Shown: positions 1 through 10,543 of the stretch, piece by piece
How positions within the stretch are numbered: the stretch's first letter is position 1
How the letters are laid out: every line of letters begins with the position of its first letter
The notes under the pieces: model-generated
What the model was told of the DNA's origin: nothing
Database searches by the model: none
What the model saw: the letters and a program-made list of their open reading frames with translations, nothing else
From: Paraburkholderia bryophila
GTDB taxonomy: Bacteria; Pseudomonadota; Gammaproteobacteria; Burkholderiales; Burkholderiaceae
Assembly (NCBI RefSeq): GCF_013409255.1
Contig: NZ_JACCAS010000001.1
Span: forward strand, 1,674,001 to 1,738,000
DNA: 64,000 nt
Direction of reading: 5' to 3'
Made by a program: the position numbers and the translations under genes

Positions 1-1642
1 CGATGACCAGCGTCGTACGGCCTTTCATCAGGGTTTCCAACGCTGCCTGCACATGGCGTTCCGACTCAGAATCCAGCGCCGAGGTCGCCTCATCGAGAAT
101 CAGAATCGGCGCGTCCTTATAGATAGCCCGCGCGATCGCCAGACGCTGCCGCTGGCCGCCCGACAGCATCAGCCCGTTATCCCCAACCAGCGTATCGATG
201 CCATTCGGCATAGCCTGAACCGTATCCCACAAGTTAGCCGCACGCAGCGCCGCCTTGACCTTATCCGAATCGGCCACTTGCCCATAAGCAACGTTATTGG
301 CAACGGTATCGTTAAACAGCACGACATCCTGACTGACCATAGCAATCTGCCCACGCAGCGCGTGCAGATCGTATTCCGGCAACGCCACACCATCGGCCAG
401 AATCTCCCCGCCGGTCGGATCAAAAAACCGCGGCAGCAAATTCACCAACGTAGTCTTGCCACTACCCGACGGTCCCACGAGCGCAACCATTTCCCCCGGC
501 GCCACCTTGAACGACACCTTATCCAGCGTGTGCCGATTATTCGTCGCACTAGCGCCATAACTGAACGACACATCGCGGAACTCCACTTCACCGCGAGCGC
601 GCTCGAGCGGCTTGCCGCCGCCTTCCGGCTCGGACGGCTCGTCGATCAAGCCGAAGATCAGTTCACACGCCGTCATGCCGCGTTGCAACGGCTGATTTAC
701 GTCCATCAGATGCTTGAGCGGCGAGATGATCAGGAGCATCGCCGTAACGAACGCGACGAACCCGCCAACCGTGGTCTGATCCGAGGACGACTGCATTACC
801 GCGATCGTGATCACGATCGCCAGCGCGATCGACGCGAGAAACTGCGTGAGCGGCTGCGCGAGACCGCCGGAAACGGTCATGCGCATTGCGTAGCCGCGCA
901 GGCGCTGGCTCATCGACGTAAAACGGTCGATCTCGTACTGCTCGCCGTTATGCACCTTGACGACCTTGTAACCGCCCACCGTCTCTTCGACGATGTACGA
1001 CAGTTCGTTGGTCAGCAATTGATGTTCGCGGTTCAGGCGCCGCAAACGACGATTGATCTTGCCGACCAGCCAGCCGATTGCGGGCAGCAGCACCGCGACG
1101 ATCAGCGTCAGACGCCAGTTCAGATAGAACAGATAGCCGAGCAGGAACACCACCGTCAGCGAATCGCGCACCAGCGTAACCATCACGCTCAACAGCACGT
1201 TGAGAATCTGGTTCACCTCGAAGACGATCGCGTTGATCACCGTACTCGCGGTTTCACGCTGGAAAAACGCGACGCTCGTGTGAATCATGCGGTTGAACAT
1301 CTTCAGGCGCAGTTCGAGCAGGATCCTGTTCGACACATACGCGAGCAGATAGCCGGATGCGTATTGCGACAGACTGCGAATCAGCGCGAGACCAATCACC
1401 GCGGACGGCACGAACCACTTGGTGTTGTCGTTGGCGTGCGCGCCGAAGCCCTTGTCCAGCAACGGCTTAAGCAGGGCCGGGATCGCCGCGTCGGTCGCGG
1501 AGCTGACGGCCATCGCGACGATCGCACCGATGAGGACCCAGACCATCGGCTTGATATACGGCCACAGGCGTCGAAAAATGACGGACGGCGACGATGCCTC
1601 GCCAGTGCCGATGGGTTTGCTTAACGTTGGCTTCGCGCTCAA
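1..1642 (-). CDS. msbA: Lipid A export ABC transporter MsbA (partial, C-terminus off left edge)
   Basis: Half-size ABC exporter that flips lipid A-core across the inner membrane. The minus-strand frame shows an N-terminal transmembrane region over about residues 20-320, Walker A GPSGSGKT near residue 390, signature LSGGQ near 493 and a Walker B with [10 protein letters not shown] just after. About 547 residues are present; the end of the nucleotide-binding domain runs off the left edge. The start chosen is a TTG at 1640-1642, four bases after AGAGGA. It diverges from a lipopolysaccharide-type glycosyltransferase, which fits an envelope role. Other lipid or peptide ABC exporters share this fold, so the MsbA name rests on overall likeness. 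Confidence 0.9.
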   Translation of the reverse strand, partial: MSAKPTLSKPIGTGEASSPSVIFRRLWPYIKPMVWVLIGAIVAMAVSSATDAAIPALLKPLLDKGFGAHANDNTKWFVPSAVIGLALIRSLSQYASGYLLAYVSNRILLELRLKMFNRMIHTSVAFFQRETASTVINAIVFEVNQILNVLLSVMVTLVRDSLTVVFLLGYLFYLNWRLTLIVAVLLPAIGWLVGKINRRLRRLNREHQLLTNELSYIVEETVGGYKVVKVHNGEQYEIDRFTSMSQRLRGYAMRMTVSGGLAQPLTQFLASIALAIVITIAVMQSSSDQTTVGGFVAFVTAMLLIISPLKHLMDVNQPLQRGMTACELIFGLIDEPSEPEGGGKPLERARGEVEFRDVSFSYGASATNNRHTLDKVSFKVAPGEMVALVGPSGSGKTTLVNLLPRFFDPTGGEILADGVALPEYDLHALRGQIAMVSQDVVLFNDTVANNVAYGQVADSDKVKAALRAANLWDTVQAMPNGIDTLVGDNGLMLSGGQRQRLAIARAIYKDAPILILDEATSALDSESERHVQAALETLMKGRTTLVI

Positions 1643-1900
1643 GGAATCCTCTGGGAATGCGGGACGGCTGCCGCGCGGCGGACGGAATGCCCGCCGCGAG
1701 GAAATTCAAAGAAGAGCATTGTAAACGGTTGCGGGCGACGGCTGGGAGCTGGCCGAATGGCCTGTGTATACTGGCAACTCGCTGCTGCAACTCGCTGCTA
1801 ACACCTCGCTGGTGGCTCGCCCCGAGTTGCCGGCGCGACCCGCTCGCGAATGTCGCTCGTGCGGCTCGTTCCATCACTTTGCCCTCCACCCGATTCAGGC

Positions 1901-2662
1901 ATGCAAGAAACCACCCTCGGCGTCGCCATCATCACCAAAAACGCGGCGGCACGGCTGGCCGAATGCCTGCAAGCGGTATCGTTCGCCGACCAGATCGTCG
2001 TGATCGACGGCGGCAGCACCGACGGCACCGCGGATATCGCACGCGCTCACGGCGCCCGCGTGATCGAAGAGACCGACTGGCCGGGTTTCGGTCCGCAGAA
2101 AAACCGTGCGGTGGAGGCGCTCTCCACCAACTGGATTCTTTCCCTCGACGCCGACGAAATCGTCTCGCCGGAACTGGCCGCGGCGATCCGCGCGGCATTG
2201 ATCGCGCCCACCGCCGACGTCTACGCGGTGGACCGCCTGTCGAGTTTCTGCGGCCACTGGATTCATCACAGCGGCTGGTATCCGGACTGGATTCCGCGTC
2301 TGTTCAAACGCGGCGCGGCGCGTTTCTCCGACGACCTCGTCCACGAGCGTCTGGTATTCGACACGCCCACGCAACGGCTCACCGGCAAACTGATGCACTA
2401 CTCGTACGAGGACTTCGAAGGCGTGCTGCGCAAGCTCGACACGTATTCGACCGCCGGCGCAGTGCAACGTCATGCGGCGGGCAAGCGCGGCAGTTTCGGC
2501 AAGGCGCTCGGGCGCGGCGCCTGGGCGTTCGTGCGGACCTACGTGTTGCGGCGCGGCTTTCTGGATGGCAAGGCCGGTTTCATGATCGCGGTGTTCAACG
2601 CGGAGACGGTGTACTACCGGTTTTTGAAGCTGGCGCGGCTCGGGGATCAGGCGCGGCGCTGA
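1901..2662 (+). CDS. Family 2 glycosyltransferase, WaaE/KdtX-like (LPS core)
   Basis: A 253-residue GT2 glycosyltransferase. It opens with TLGVAIITKNAA, followed by the nucleotide-sugar segment VVIDGGSTDGT and a DAD metal site at residues 83-85 (LDADE). This is the short single-domain layout of WaaE/KdtX enzymes, which add glucose to the inner lipopolysaccharide core at the cytoplasmic face. The ATG at 1901 is preferred because homology begins at once after it; an upstream in-frame start at 1850 would add 17 unlikely residues. It is divergent from msbA. The acceptor sugar cannot be read from the sequence. Confidence 0.85.
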   Translation: MQETTLGVAIITKNAAARLAECLQAVSFADQIVVIDGGSTDGTADIARAHGARVIEETDWPGFGPQKNRAVEALSTNWILSLDADEIVSPELAAAIRAALIAPTADVYAVDRLSSFCGHWIHHSGWYPDWIPRLFKRGAARFSDDLVHERLVFDTPTQRLTGKLMHYSYEDFEGVLRKLDTYSTAGAVQRHAAGKRGSFGKALGRGAWAFVRTYVLRRGFLDGKAGFMIAVFNAETVYYRFLKLARLGDQARR

Positions 2663-2813
2663 GTGCGGGACAGGACGCGGCGTGGGCCGTGAAATGTGTT
2701 GCTGCGCCGCCTGGTTGTGTTTTGCTGCGCGGCCTGATTGTGGATGTCTGTCCGGTCCGCTGCTGCCGTCTCGCCGCAACCGTAGCTAAGCCCTAGCCCA
2801 ACCGTCCGATCGT

Positions 2814-2839
2814 TTGCCCGCGGCCGCCGGCGCGGGCAA
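2814..2839. terminator. Hairpin between convergent glycosyltransferase and dnaE
   Basis: A 9-bp perfect stem, TTGCCCGCG paired with CGCGGGCAA, with an 8-base loop. It lies between the stop codons of two convergent genes. No clear T tract follows on either strand, so an intrinsic terminator is likely but not certain. Confidence 0.45.
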
Positions 2840-2847
2840 CCCAACCA

Positions 2848-5800
2848 TCAATAGACGATTTCGATCGAGCTGCCGGCAAACTCGCCGCGCAACGCCGCGA
2901 GGAGTTCGTCGGTCGGCTTCACGCGCCACGCGTCGCCCAGACGCATTTCACCCTGCGCGCTTTCACTGCGATACACCACCTGCACAGCCAGCCCGTTCGG
3001 GATCTGCACCGCCTGACGCTGACGGCCATTGTCGCCGCCATAACCGCCGCCTCCGCCGCCGTTACGCCCGCCACCGTTACCACCGCGCGCCGACGCAACC
3101 GGCGCCGGAGCGGCCGCCGGCTCGTCCTTACCCGCGCTATGCGCTTCGAGCACGCGCCGCAACGCGAGCGCGTCTGCGTTGCCGTTCATCTCCACCTTCA
3201 CGGCCTCCGCATAACGGCAGCGTGCGCGCCCGAGATCCATGACCGTTTCGACGGTAAAGCGGATGCCGCCGGTGAACGCGTCGTTACGCGCCTGACCCTG
3301 CACGACCAGCAGTTCGTCTTCCTTGAACAGTTGCTTGTGGGCTTCGAACGTCTCGTTGAACACCGTCACTTCGCACTGGCCCGTGCCGTCGTCGAGCAGC
3401 GCGATCAGCATCTTGCCGCGCTGGGTCATCTGCGTGCGCATCGACGCGATCACGCCCGCGACCAGCTTGTCGCGCCCTTCCTTCAGTTCGCCGATCTTCT
3501 GACGCACGAAGCGGCGCACTTCGCTCTTGTACGCGTCGAACAAATGGCCCGACAGGTAGAAGCCGAGCGCGGCCTTTTCTTCCTGCAACTTCTTCTTTTC
3601 CGCCCACTCCGGCTCGTCGACCAGTTCGTGACCTTGCGACGGCGCGTCGCCCATGTCGAACAGGCCCGCTTGCAGCGCATTGGCGCTCGCCTGTTCGGCG
3701 GCTTCCATGGCGAGCGAGACGGAGGCGATCAGTTGCGCGCGATTGGCATGCAGCGAATCGAACGCGCCGGCGCGGATCAAAGCCTCGACCGTGCGACGAT
3801 TGACAATACGGCGGTCGACGCGATTGCAGAAATCGAAAATGTCGATGAACGGACCGTCTTCCCGCGCGCGAATAATTTCTTCGATCGCGTTCTGGCCGCT
3901 GCCTTTGATTGCGCCGAGGCCGTAACGGATCGTTTTCGAGCGCTTGCCGTCCGGCTCGGCGACCGGCTCGAAGCGATATGCGGACAGATTCACATCGGGC
4001 GGCAGCACCGCCATCTTGTTCGTCAGGCAGTCTTCGAACAGGATCTTGACCTTGTCCGTGTCGTCCATGGCGAGCGACATATTCGCCGCCATGAATTCCG
4101 CCGGATGGTGCGCCTTCAGCCACGCGGTGTGATACGCGAGCAGCGCGTACGCGGCCGCGTGCGACTTGTTGAAGCCGTAGCCCGCGAACTTCTCCATCAA
4201 GTCGAAGATTTCGTCGGCCTTTTCGCCGGTCAGCCCGTTCTTCGCGGCGCCCTGGCGGAACAACTCGCGATGCTCGGCCATTTCCTCGGCCTTCTTCTTA
4301 CCCATCGCGCGACGCAGCAAGTCGGCGCCACCCAGCGAGTAGCCGCCGATGATCTGCGCCATCTGCATCACCTGCTCCTGGTAGACCATGATGCCGTAGG
4401 TCTCTTTCAGAACAGATTCGACGCGCGGATCCGGATACTCGACGACTTCGCGGCCGTGCTTACGCGCGCAGAAGCTCGGAATCAGGTCCATTGGGCCCGG
4501 ACGGTACAACGCGACCAGCGCGATGATGTCCTCGAAGCGGTCAGGCTGCGCGTCTTTCAGCATGCCTTGCATGCCGCGGCTTTCCAGCTGGAACACGGCG
4601 ACGGTATTCGCTTTCTTCAGGATCGAGAACGACGGGGCGTCGTCCAGCGGCACCTGCGCGAGCGACCAGTCCTGCTTCGACGGATCGAGACGGCGGATAT
4701 AGCGCTCGGCCCAGTCGAGAATCGTCAGCGTGGTCAGACCCAAAAAGTCGAACTTCACGAGGCCGACGGCTTCGACGTCGTCTTTGTCGTACTGGCTCAC
4801 GACACCGCTTTCGTCGCCCTGCGTGTACAGCGGACAGAAATCGGTCAGCTTGCCGGGCGCGATCAGCACCCCGCCCGCGTGCATGCCGACGTTACGCGTG
4901 AGGCCTTCCACACGCTGCGCGAGTTCGAGCAACTGATGCACTTCGTCTTCGTTGTCGAAGCGCTCCTGCAGCAGCGGCTCTTCCTTCATCGCGTCCGCGA
5001 TCGTGACGTGCTTGCCCGGCTTGAACGGAATCAGCTTGGCAATACCGTCCGTGAACATATAGCCGAGATCGAGTACCCGGCCGATGTCGCGCACTGCCGC
5101 CTTCGCCGCCATCGTGCCGAACGTGGCGATTTGCGACACCGCGTCCGCACCGTACTTTTCCTTCACGTACTGGATCACGCGATCGCGGCCGTGCTGGCAG
5201 AAGTCGATGTCGAAGTCGGGCATCGAAACCCGTTCCGGATTCAGGAAACGTTCGAACAGCAGGTTGTAGCGCAGCGGATCGAGGTCGGTCACGCCGAGCG
5301 CGTACGCGACCAGCGAACCCGCGCCCGAACCCCGGCCGGGGCCGACCGGCACGCCGTTGTTCTTCGCCCAGTTGATAAAGTCCGCCACGATCAGGAAGTA
5401 GCCCGGAAAGCCCATCTTGATGATCGTGCCGCACTCGAATTCGAGGCGCGCGTAGTACGTTGCGCGTTGCGCTTCCCGTTCGGCCGCGTCCGGGTACAAC
5501 TGTTCGAGACGCTTCTCGAGCCCCTCTTTCGACAACTGCACCAGGTAGTCGTCGAGCGACATGCCGTCTGGTGTGGGAAACAGCGGCAGCTTCGGCTTGC
5601 CGAGTTCGAGCGTGAGGTTGCAGCGCTTGGCGATTTCGACCGTATTGGCGAGCGCCGACGGAATGTCCGCGAACAGCGCGGCCATTTCTTCCTGCGTGCG
5701 GAAAAACTGCTCGGAAGTGAAGCGTTTCGAGCGGCGCGGATTCGCGAGAATGTCGCCTTCGGAAATACACACGCGCGCCTCGTGCGCGGTGAAATCGTCT

Positions 5801-6432
5801 TGCGTCATGAACTGCATGGGATGCGTGGCGACCACCGGCAACTTCAGCGCCGCGGCAAGCGCGACCGACTGCTGCACGTACTGCTCGCCGCCCGGCTGAC
5901 CGCTCCGCTGCAACTCGATATAAAAGCCGCCGGGGAATACCTTCGCCCAATGCAACGCATTGCGTTTGGCCGCTTCTTCGTTACCCGCCGCGAGCGCAAG
6001 GCCAATGTCGCCGTGCTGCGCACCGGACAACGCGAGCAAGCCTTCGCCCAGGCCGGATTCGAGCCAGCCGGCCTCGACTTCGGCACGCCCGCGATACTGA
6101 TTGGTGAGCGACGCCTTGCTGAGCAACTCGCACAGATTCAGATAGCCGCGCCGGTCTTTGACCAGCAGCAGCAAACGGGAAGGCTTGTCGCGGTCGTCGG
6201 GATTGGTGATCCAGACGTCGCAGCCGGCAATGGGTTTGACCCCTTTGCCACGGGCTTCCTTGTAGAAGCGGACGAGGCCGAACGCGTTGCCGAGATCGGT
6301 GAGGGCGAGCGCGCCCTGACCGTCTTTGGCAGCGGCCTTGACGACGTCGTCAAGACGCACGATGCCGTCGGCAATCGAGAATTCGGAGTGAACGCGGAGA
6401 TGAACGAAGCGGGGATCTGACATGGGCGACAT
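2848..6432 (-). CDS. dnaE: DNA polymerase III alpha subunit
   Basis: Replicative DNA polymerase catalytic subunit, 1194 residues. It begins with the PHP domain (FVHLRVHSEFSIADG) over about residues 1-280. The palm motif PDFDIDF starts at residue 405, giving catalytic Asp406 and Asp408, close to E. coli Asp401/403. Fingers, helix-hairpin-helix and OB regions follow. Residues about 1105-1135 form a glycine-rich linker before the final C-terminal segment. The ATG at 6432 is favoured over the next in-frame ATG at 6423 because a GGAG sits five bases upstream of it. Length is slightly above E. coli DnaE (1160). It diverges from trhO. Confidence 0.98.
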   Translation of the reverse strand: MSPMSDPRFVHLRVHSEFSIADGIVRLDDVVKAAAKDGQGALALTDLGNAFGLVRFYKEARGKGVKPIAGCDVWITNPDDRDKPSRLLLLVKDRRGYLNLCELLSKASLTNQYRGRAEVEAGWLESGLGEGLLALSGAQHGDIGLALAAGNEEAAKRNALHWAKVFPGGFYIELQRSGQPGGEQYVQQSVALAAALKLPVVATHPMQFMTQDDFTAHEARVCISEGDILANPRRSKRFTSEQFFRTQEEMAALFADIPSALANTVEIAKRCNLTLELGKPKLPLFPTPDGMSLDDYLVQLSKEGLEKRLEQLYPDAAEREAQRATYYARLEFECGTIIKMGFPGYFLIVADFINWAKNNGVPVGPGRGSGAGSLVAYALGVTDLDPLRYNLLFERFLNPERVSMPDFDIDFCQHGRDRVIQYVKEKYGADAVSQIATFGTMAAKAAVRDIGRVLDLGYMFTDGIAKLIPFKPGKHVTIADAMKEEPLLQERFDNEDEVHQLLELAQRVEGLTRNVGMHAGGVLIAPGKLTDFCPLYTQGDESGVVSQYDKDDVEAVGLVKFDFLGLTTLTILDWAERYIRRLDPSKQDWSLAQVPLDDAPSFSILKKANTVAVFQLESRGMQGMLKDAQPDRFEDIIALVALYRPGPMDLIPSFCARKHGREVVEYPDPRVESVLKETYGIMVYQEQVMQMAQIIGGYSLGGADLLRRAMGKKKAEEMAEHRELFRQGAAKNGLTGEKADEIFDLMEKFAGYGFNKSHAAAYALLAYHTAWLKAHHPAEFMAANMSLAMDDTDKVKILFEDCLTNKMAVLPPDVNLSAYRFEPVAEPDGKRSKTIRYGLGAIKGSGQNAIEEIIRAREDGPFIDIFDFCNRVDRRIVNRRTVEALIRAGAFDSLHANRAQLIASVSLAMEAAEQASANALQAGLFDMGDAPSQGHELVDEPEWAEKKKLQEEKAALGFYLSGHLFDAYKSEVRRFVRQKIGELKEGRDKLVAGVIASMRTQMTQRGKMLIALLDDGTGQCEVTVFNETFEAHKQLFKEDELLVVQGQARNDAFTGGIRFTVETVMDLGRARCRYAEAVKVEMNGNADALALRRVLEAHSAGKDEPAAAPAPVASARGGNGGGRNGGGGGGYGGDNGRQRQAVQIPNGLAVQVVYRSESAQGEMRLGDAWRVKPTDELLAALRGEFAGSSIEIVY

Positions 6433-6865
6433 TGTAACTCCACCCTCCGGGAGTTTTCAGGCCAAAACCGCGGGTTGGCCGTTCGGCATAGGACGCAAAC
6501 GCGGGAGCCCCATGCACTGGCGGTTCGCGCTATTTTTAACAATTCCGGCGGCTACGCGGGCGTCACGCCGCTCGCCCGCAGCGTCAAAAAACGCTGCGCG
6601 AATTCGCGTGAATTTGCCCCGCCTTTGTCCACAACGCGCCGCAACGCGTCACGAGATCGCGGACGATTTGCGCTAGCGCAAGCCCCTGGCCATTCGGCCG
6701 AGTCGGGGAAAGTGCCGGGTTGAGGGATAATACGGGTTTCGCCCTATTCGACGTGGCCGCGCCAAACGGGATCCAAACGGGGTCCAAAACGTGAGCGCCC
6801 AACCGCGGGCAGCACCACTCGCCCCGTTCTCCGCGCCGCCGGCCACTTCTTACCGCTGGACACAC
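6433..6865. other. Divergent dnaE/trhO intergenic region
   Basis: This holds no convincing gene. It must carry the dnaE promoter (minus) and the trhO promoter (plus). A GATAAT hexamer at 6729 or close by precedes trhO, but no matching -35 is visible. The region also contains the hairpin and 12-bp palindrome listed separately. Confidence 0.6.
6577..6608. repeat. 8-bp hairpin fused to a 12-bp palindrome
   Basis: A perfect stem CGCAGCGT paired with ACGCTGCG around a CAAAAA loop (6577-6598) runs straight into the self-complementary dodecamer CGCGAATTCGCG (6597-6608). It lies in a divergent promoter region, so an operator or a leader structure are both possible. No T tract follows on the plus strand. 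Confidence 0.6.
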
Positions 6866-7729
6866 ATGAGTATCGTCAACCTCTCCGCGTACCATTTCGC
6901 GACCATCGAAGACACCGCCGCATGGCGCCCGTTCGTCACCGAACGCTGTAACGGGCTCGGCCTGCGCGGCACCGTGCTGCTTGCGCCGGAAGGCATCAAC
7001 CTGTTCGTCGCCGGCACGCGTGAGGCGACCGACACGTTCATCGACTACATCCGTCACGACGCGCTGTTCGAAGGCAAGTTCACCACGCTGCAATTCAAGG
7101 AAAGCGTGTCCGACAAGCAGCCGTTCACGCGCATGCTGGTCAAGCTCAAGCGCGAAATCATCACCATGAAGAAGCCGGCGATCCGGCCGGAACTCGGCCG
7201 TGCGCCGTTCGTCGACGCGCCCACGCTGAAACACTGGCTGGACCGCGGTCACGACGACCAGGGTCGCCCGGTTGTGATGCTCGACACGCGCAACGCGTTC
7301 GAAGTCGACGTCGGCACCTTCGAGAACGCGCTCGACTACCGCATTTCGAAATTCAGCGAATTTCCCGAGGTGATCGAGCAGAACCGCGCCGACCTCGAAG
7401 GCAAGACCGTCGTGTCGTTCTGCACCGGCGGGATTCGCTGCGAGAAGGCCGCGATCCACATGAAGGAAGTCGGCATCGAGAACGTGTATCAGCTCGAAGG
7501 CGGCATCCTGAAGTATTTCGAGGAAGTGGGCGGCGCGCATTATCAGGGCGACTGTTTCGTGTTCGATTACCGCACCGCGTTGAATCCGCAACTGGAACCC
7601 ACGTCGACCGCGCAGTGCTTCGGCTGTCGCGCGGTGGTGCCGCCCGAGGCGCAGCAGTCGCCGCTGTACGTAGCGGGCAAGACGTGCCCCGCGTGCCATC
7701 CGGACGGCAAGGCGGCGCACGCGGCGTGA
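6866..7729 (+). CDS. trhO: tRNA uridine(34) hydroxylase TrhO (rhodanese domain, YceA family)
   Basis: Rhodanese-family enzyme that hydroxylates U34 of certain tRNAs on the way to 5-carboxymethoxyuridine. The 287-residue protein has an N-terminal domain, then a rhodanese domain with the active loop [12 protein letters not shown], catalytic Cys186. A C-terminal cysteine-rich segment ([15 protein letters not shown]) looks like a zinc site. The ATG at 6866 ([11 protein letters not shown]) is chosen because homologues begin this way; a GTG at 6791 would add 25 proline/alanine-rich residues and cannot be excluded. gluQ follows after 37 bases, so the two tRNA-modification genes are probably co-transcribed. 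Confidence 0.92.
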   Translation: MSIVNLSAYHFATIEDTAAWRPFVTERCNGLGLRGTVLLAPEGINLFVAGTREATDTFIDYIRHDALFEGKFTTLQFKESVSDKQPFTRMLVKLKREIITMKKPAIRPELGRAPFVDAPTLKHWLDRGHDDQGRPVVMLDTRNAFEVDVGTFENALDYRISKFSEFPEVIEQNRADLEGKTVVSFCTGGIRCEKAAIHMKEVGIENVYQLEGGILKYFEEVGGAHYQGDCFVFDYRTALNPQLEPTSTAQCFGCRAVVPPEAQQSPLYVAGKTCPACHPDGKAAHAA

Positions 7730-7766
7730 TGCTGGTGGACATGCCGGCGGTGCGGATCACCCAGCC

Positions 7767-8666
7767 ATGAACTATCGCGGGCGCTTCGCGCCATCGCCTA
7801 CCGGGCCGTTGCATTTCGGCTCCCTCGTCAGCGCGCTCGCCAGTTGGCTCGACGCGCGCGCACATCGCGGCGCGTGGCTGGTTCGTATCGAAGACATCGA
7901 CGGTCCGCGCACCGTGCCGGGCGCCGCCGAGAGCATTCTCTCGACGCTCGAACGTTTCGGCATGCACGCAGACGAGCCGCCGGTCTGGCAAAGCCGTCGC
8001 ATGCCGCGCTACCAGCAGGCGCTGGAGCAGTTGAAGTCCACCGGACTGATCTATCCGTGCGGCTGCACGCGCAAGGAGATCGCCGACTCGCTGCTGCACG
8101 CGCATGCGCGCAATACGACCCTCGCTTATCCCGGCACGTGTCGCACCGGCCTGCATGGCAAGCCAGCGCGCGCGTGGCGCCTGCGCGTGCCCGACGGCGA
8201 CGCGGCCGTCATCACCTTCCAGGACCGCTGGCAAGGTCGGCAGACGCAGAACCTGGCCACCGAGGTCGGCGATTTCGTGCTGCGGCGCGCCGACGACCAA
8301 TGGGCGTATCAACTGGCCGTGGTCGTCGACGATGCGGACGACCACATCACGCATATCGTGCGCGGTGCGGATCTGATGGATTCGACGGCGCGGCAGATTT
8401 ATCTGCAGCGCTGTCTTGGCGCGCCGACGCCGCACTATTTGCACGTGCCCGTGGTCATGAACGAACACGGCGAAAAGCTCAGCAAGCAGAACGGCGCGAC
8501 CGCGCTCGATGACGACCAGCCGCTCGACGCGCTGAAAGCCGCGGCGCGGCATCTCGGCCTCGATCTAACGACGACGACGAGCGGCCCAAACACGGCAGAA
8601 ACGCTGGAAAGCTTCTACCCAGCCGCCACGGCAGCGTGGGCCAAGCGAATGGGAATCCGCGAGTGA
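7767..8666 (+). CDS. gluQ: Glutamyl-Q tRNA(Asp) synthetase
   Basis: A truncated class I glutamyl-tRNA synthetase paralogue of 299 residues that attaches glutamate to queuosine in tRNA(Asp). It has the N-terminal [14 protein letters not shown] (HIGH-type) motif, a cysteine cluster CGCTRKE...TCRTG that can bind zinc, and KLSKQNGA as the KMSKS-type loop. It lacks the anticodon-binding domain, as expected for GluQ-RS. It follows trhO closely, making a small tRNA-modification operon. Confidence 0.95.
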   Translation: MNYRGRFAPSPTGPLHFGSLVSALASWLDARAHRGAWLVRIEDIDGPRTVPGAAESILSTLERFGMHADEPPVWQSRRMPRYQQALEQLKSTGLIYPCGCTRKEIADSLLHAHARNTTLAYPGTCRTGLHGKPARAWRLRVPDGDAAVITFQDRWQGRQTQNLATEVGDFVLRRADDQWAYQLAVVVDDADDHITHIVRGADLMDSTARQIYLQRCLGAPTPHYLHVPVVMNEHGEKLSKQNGATALDDDQPLDALKAAARHLGLDLTTTTSGPNTAETLESFYPAATAAWAKRMGIRE

Positions 8667-8788
8667 ATGCGAGCGGGAGTTTTTGCCTGGCGTGCGTACC
8701 GCGAACCCGGTTGAACTGAACCCGGGCGGTGCCAAACAAAGCAGAAAGCGAAGAAAAAGACGAAGAAAAACGCGAAGCAAAAACAAAG

Positions 8789-8810
8789 GGCGGTTCAAAG
8801 AAAAACCGCC
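8789..8810 (-). terminator. Intrinsic terminator of rhlE
   Basis: A 7-bp stem GGCGGTT paired with AACCGCC with an 8-base loop, about 105 bases past the rhlE stop. On the minus strand it is followed by a long T-rich run. The plus strand here is purine-rich and not a terminator for gluQ. Confidence 0.65.
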
Positions 8811-8915
8811 GCGATGACCCACCTGTTCGGATCAAAACTATCGGCTGCCACCCCGCTCGGGGCATAGGGCGCAGCGCTGATCAACCCGCAAAAACCACAA
8901 TCCGCAACCGCGCGA

Positions 8916-10424
8916 TCAGGAAGACGGAGTAGTCGACTTCCGCGGCATCCCAAACCCACCCAGCAACGCCGCCAACGGCTGCTTGGAACCAGACTTCTGC
9001 GGCGCGGCAGCGGAAGAAGCCGCAGCCTCTTCGACCTTGCGAATCGAAGCCGGCGACGGCTCATAAGGCTTGAGGAAGAAATCGTCCACCGGCTGCGCGC
9101 GATGATGATGCGGCCGATCGAACGAACCCGACGACGCCGGACCCGAACGCCGGCGAGCACCGCGCTCATCACGGCCCTCGCGACCCTCACGGCCTTCGCC
9201 GCGGCTTTCGCTACGCTCACGGCGCGGCGCGCGCTCTTCATGGTGATGACGCACGGGCGTATTCACCGTGAGATGCTGCACGTCCAGCGGACGCTTGATC
9301 AGCTTCTCGATATCGGCGAGCTGCTTGCGCTCGTTCGGGCTGCACAGCGACAACGCGTCGCCCGACGCACCCGCGCGGCCGGTACGGCCGATCCGGTGCA
9401 CATAGTCTTCCGCATTGAACGGCAGATCGAAGTTGATCACCGCCGGCAATTCGGCGATATCCAGACCGCGCGCGGCGACGTCGGTCGCCACCAGCGCTTC
9501 GATCTCGCCGCGCTTGAACGCGTCGAGTGCCTGCATCCGCTCGTTCTGCGTACGGTCGCCGTGAATCGCGGTCGCGACCACGCCGTCGCGCTCCAGACTG
9601 CGCGCAAGCCGGCTCGCGCCGATCTTGCTGTTGCAGAACACGATCACCTGCTTGAGGCTGCGTTCGCGAATCAGTTGCACAACCGCGCCGGTCTTATCGC
9701 CTTCCGCAACTTCGTAGACGATTTGCGTCACGTTGGTCGCGGTGGAATTGCTGCGAGCAACTTCAATGGTCTGCGGGTCGCGCAGATACGTAGCGGCCAG
9801 TTTCTTGATTTCGCCCGAGAAAGTGGCCGAGAACAGCAGCGTTTGACGTTCTTTCGGCAGCAAATTCAGAATGCGCTGCAAATCCGGCAGGAAGCCCATG
9901 TCGAGCATCCGGTCGGCTTCGTCGAGCACCAGAATCTGCACCTGGCCGAGATTGGCGGTTTTCTGTTGCACGTGATCGAGCAGACGGCCCGGCGTGGCGA
10001 TCAGAATTTCGACGCCGCGGCGCAATGCTTCGGACTGCGGGTTCATATCGACACCGCCGAACACCACCGTGCTGCGCAGCGCCGTGTGCTTCGCGTACGA
10101 CTGCACGTTCGCGGCGACCTGGTCGGCCAGTTCGCGGGTCGGCGTGAGAATCAGCGCGCGCACCGGATGGCGGGCCGGCGAAGCGCTCGTGCTCGCCTGC
10201 GGCAGCAGCCGCTGGATGATCGGCAGCGAGAAGCTCGCGGTCTTGCCGGTGCCGGTTTGCGCGGCGCCCATCATGTCACGGCCGGCCAGCACGACGGGAA
10301 TCGCCTGTTCCTGGATCGGCGTCGGCGTGGTGTAGCCCGATTCTTTGACGGCTTTCAGGATGTCGGGCGCGAGGCCGAATTGATCAAAAGTCGCAGTGCT
10401 GGGCGTGACGGCTGTGTCGGACAT
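8916..10424 (-). CDS. rhlE: DEAD-box ATP-dependent RNA helicase RhlE
   Basis: RNA helicase of about 502 residues involved in RNA remodelling and ribosome or degradosome work. It shows the Q motif (TPIQEQAIP), motif I AQTGTGKTAS, PTRELA, DEADRMLDMGF, SATF, and HRIGRTGRAG in order. The C-terminal 90 residues are a basic, low-complexity tail rich in Arg, Glu and Gly, as in RhlE proteins. The ATG at 10424 (MSDTAVTPST) is chosen because the longer reading adds residues unlike the family. A structured leader lies upstream. Confidence 0.95.
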   Translation of the reverse strand: MSDTAVTPSTATFDQFGLAPDILKAVKESGYTTPTPIQEQAIPVVLAGRDMMGAAQTGTGKTASFSLPIIQRLLPQASTSASPARHPVRALILTPTRELADQVAANVQSYAKHTALRSTVVFGGVDMNPQSEALRRGVEILIATPGRLLDHVQQKTANLGQVQILVLDEADRMLDMGFLPDLQRILNLLPKERQTLLFSATFSGEIKKLAATYLRDPQTIEVARSNSTATNVTQIVYEVAEGDKTGAVVQLIRERSLKQVIVFCNSKIGASRLARSLERDGVVATAIHGDRTQNERMQALDAFKRGEIEALVATDVAARGLDIAELPAVINFDLPFNAEDYVHRIGRTGRAGASGDALSLCSPNERKQLADIEKLIKRPLDVQHLTVNTPVRHHHEERAPRRERSESRGEGREGREGRDERGARRRSGPASSGSFDRPHHHRAQPVDDFFLKPYEPSPASIRKVEEAAASSAAAPQKSGSKQPLAALLGGFGMPRKSTTPSS

Positions 10425-10543
10425 GGTGGCTTTCGCTAATAAATGCGCTTGGCGCGTGCGCGCGGCAGCGGTCGGAACCGCAGAGGGCATTGTGATGAAG
10501 GCGGAGCCACGGCGTTCCGCACGGGACCCGTTGGTAAAGCAGG

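Noticed and set aside
3139..6420. Very long open frame (1093 codons) on the plus strand opposite dnaE
   Set aside because: In high-GC genes the opposite strand often lacks stops. The deduced protein is Arg/His/Val-rich, without a family, and dnaE on the other strand is certain.
8729..8932. Lys/Glu-rich short frame between gluQ and rhlE
   Set aside because: It spans the rhlE terminator and its T-rich tail read in reverse; no start signal or family.
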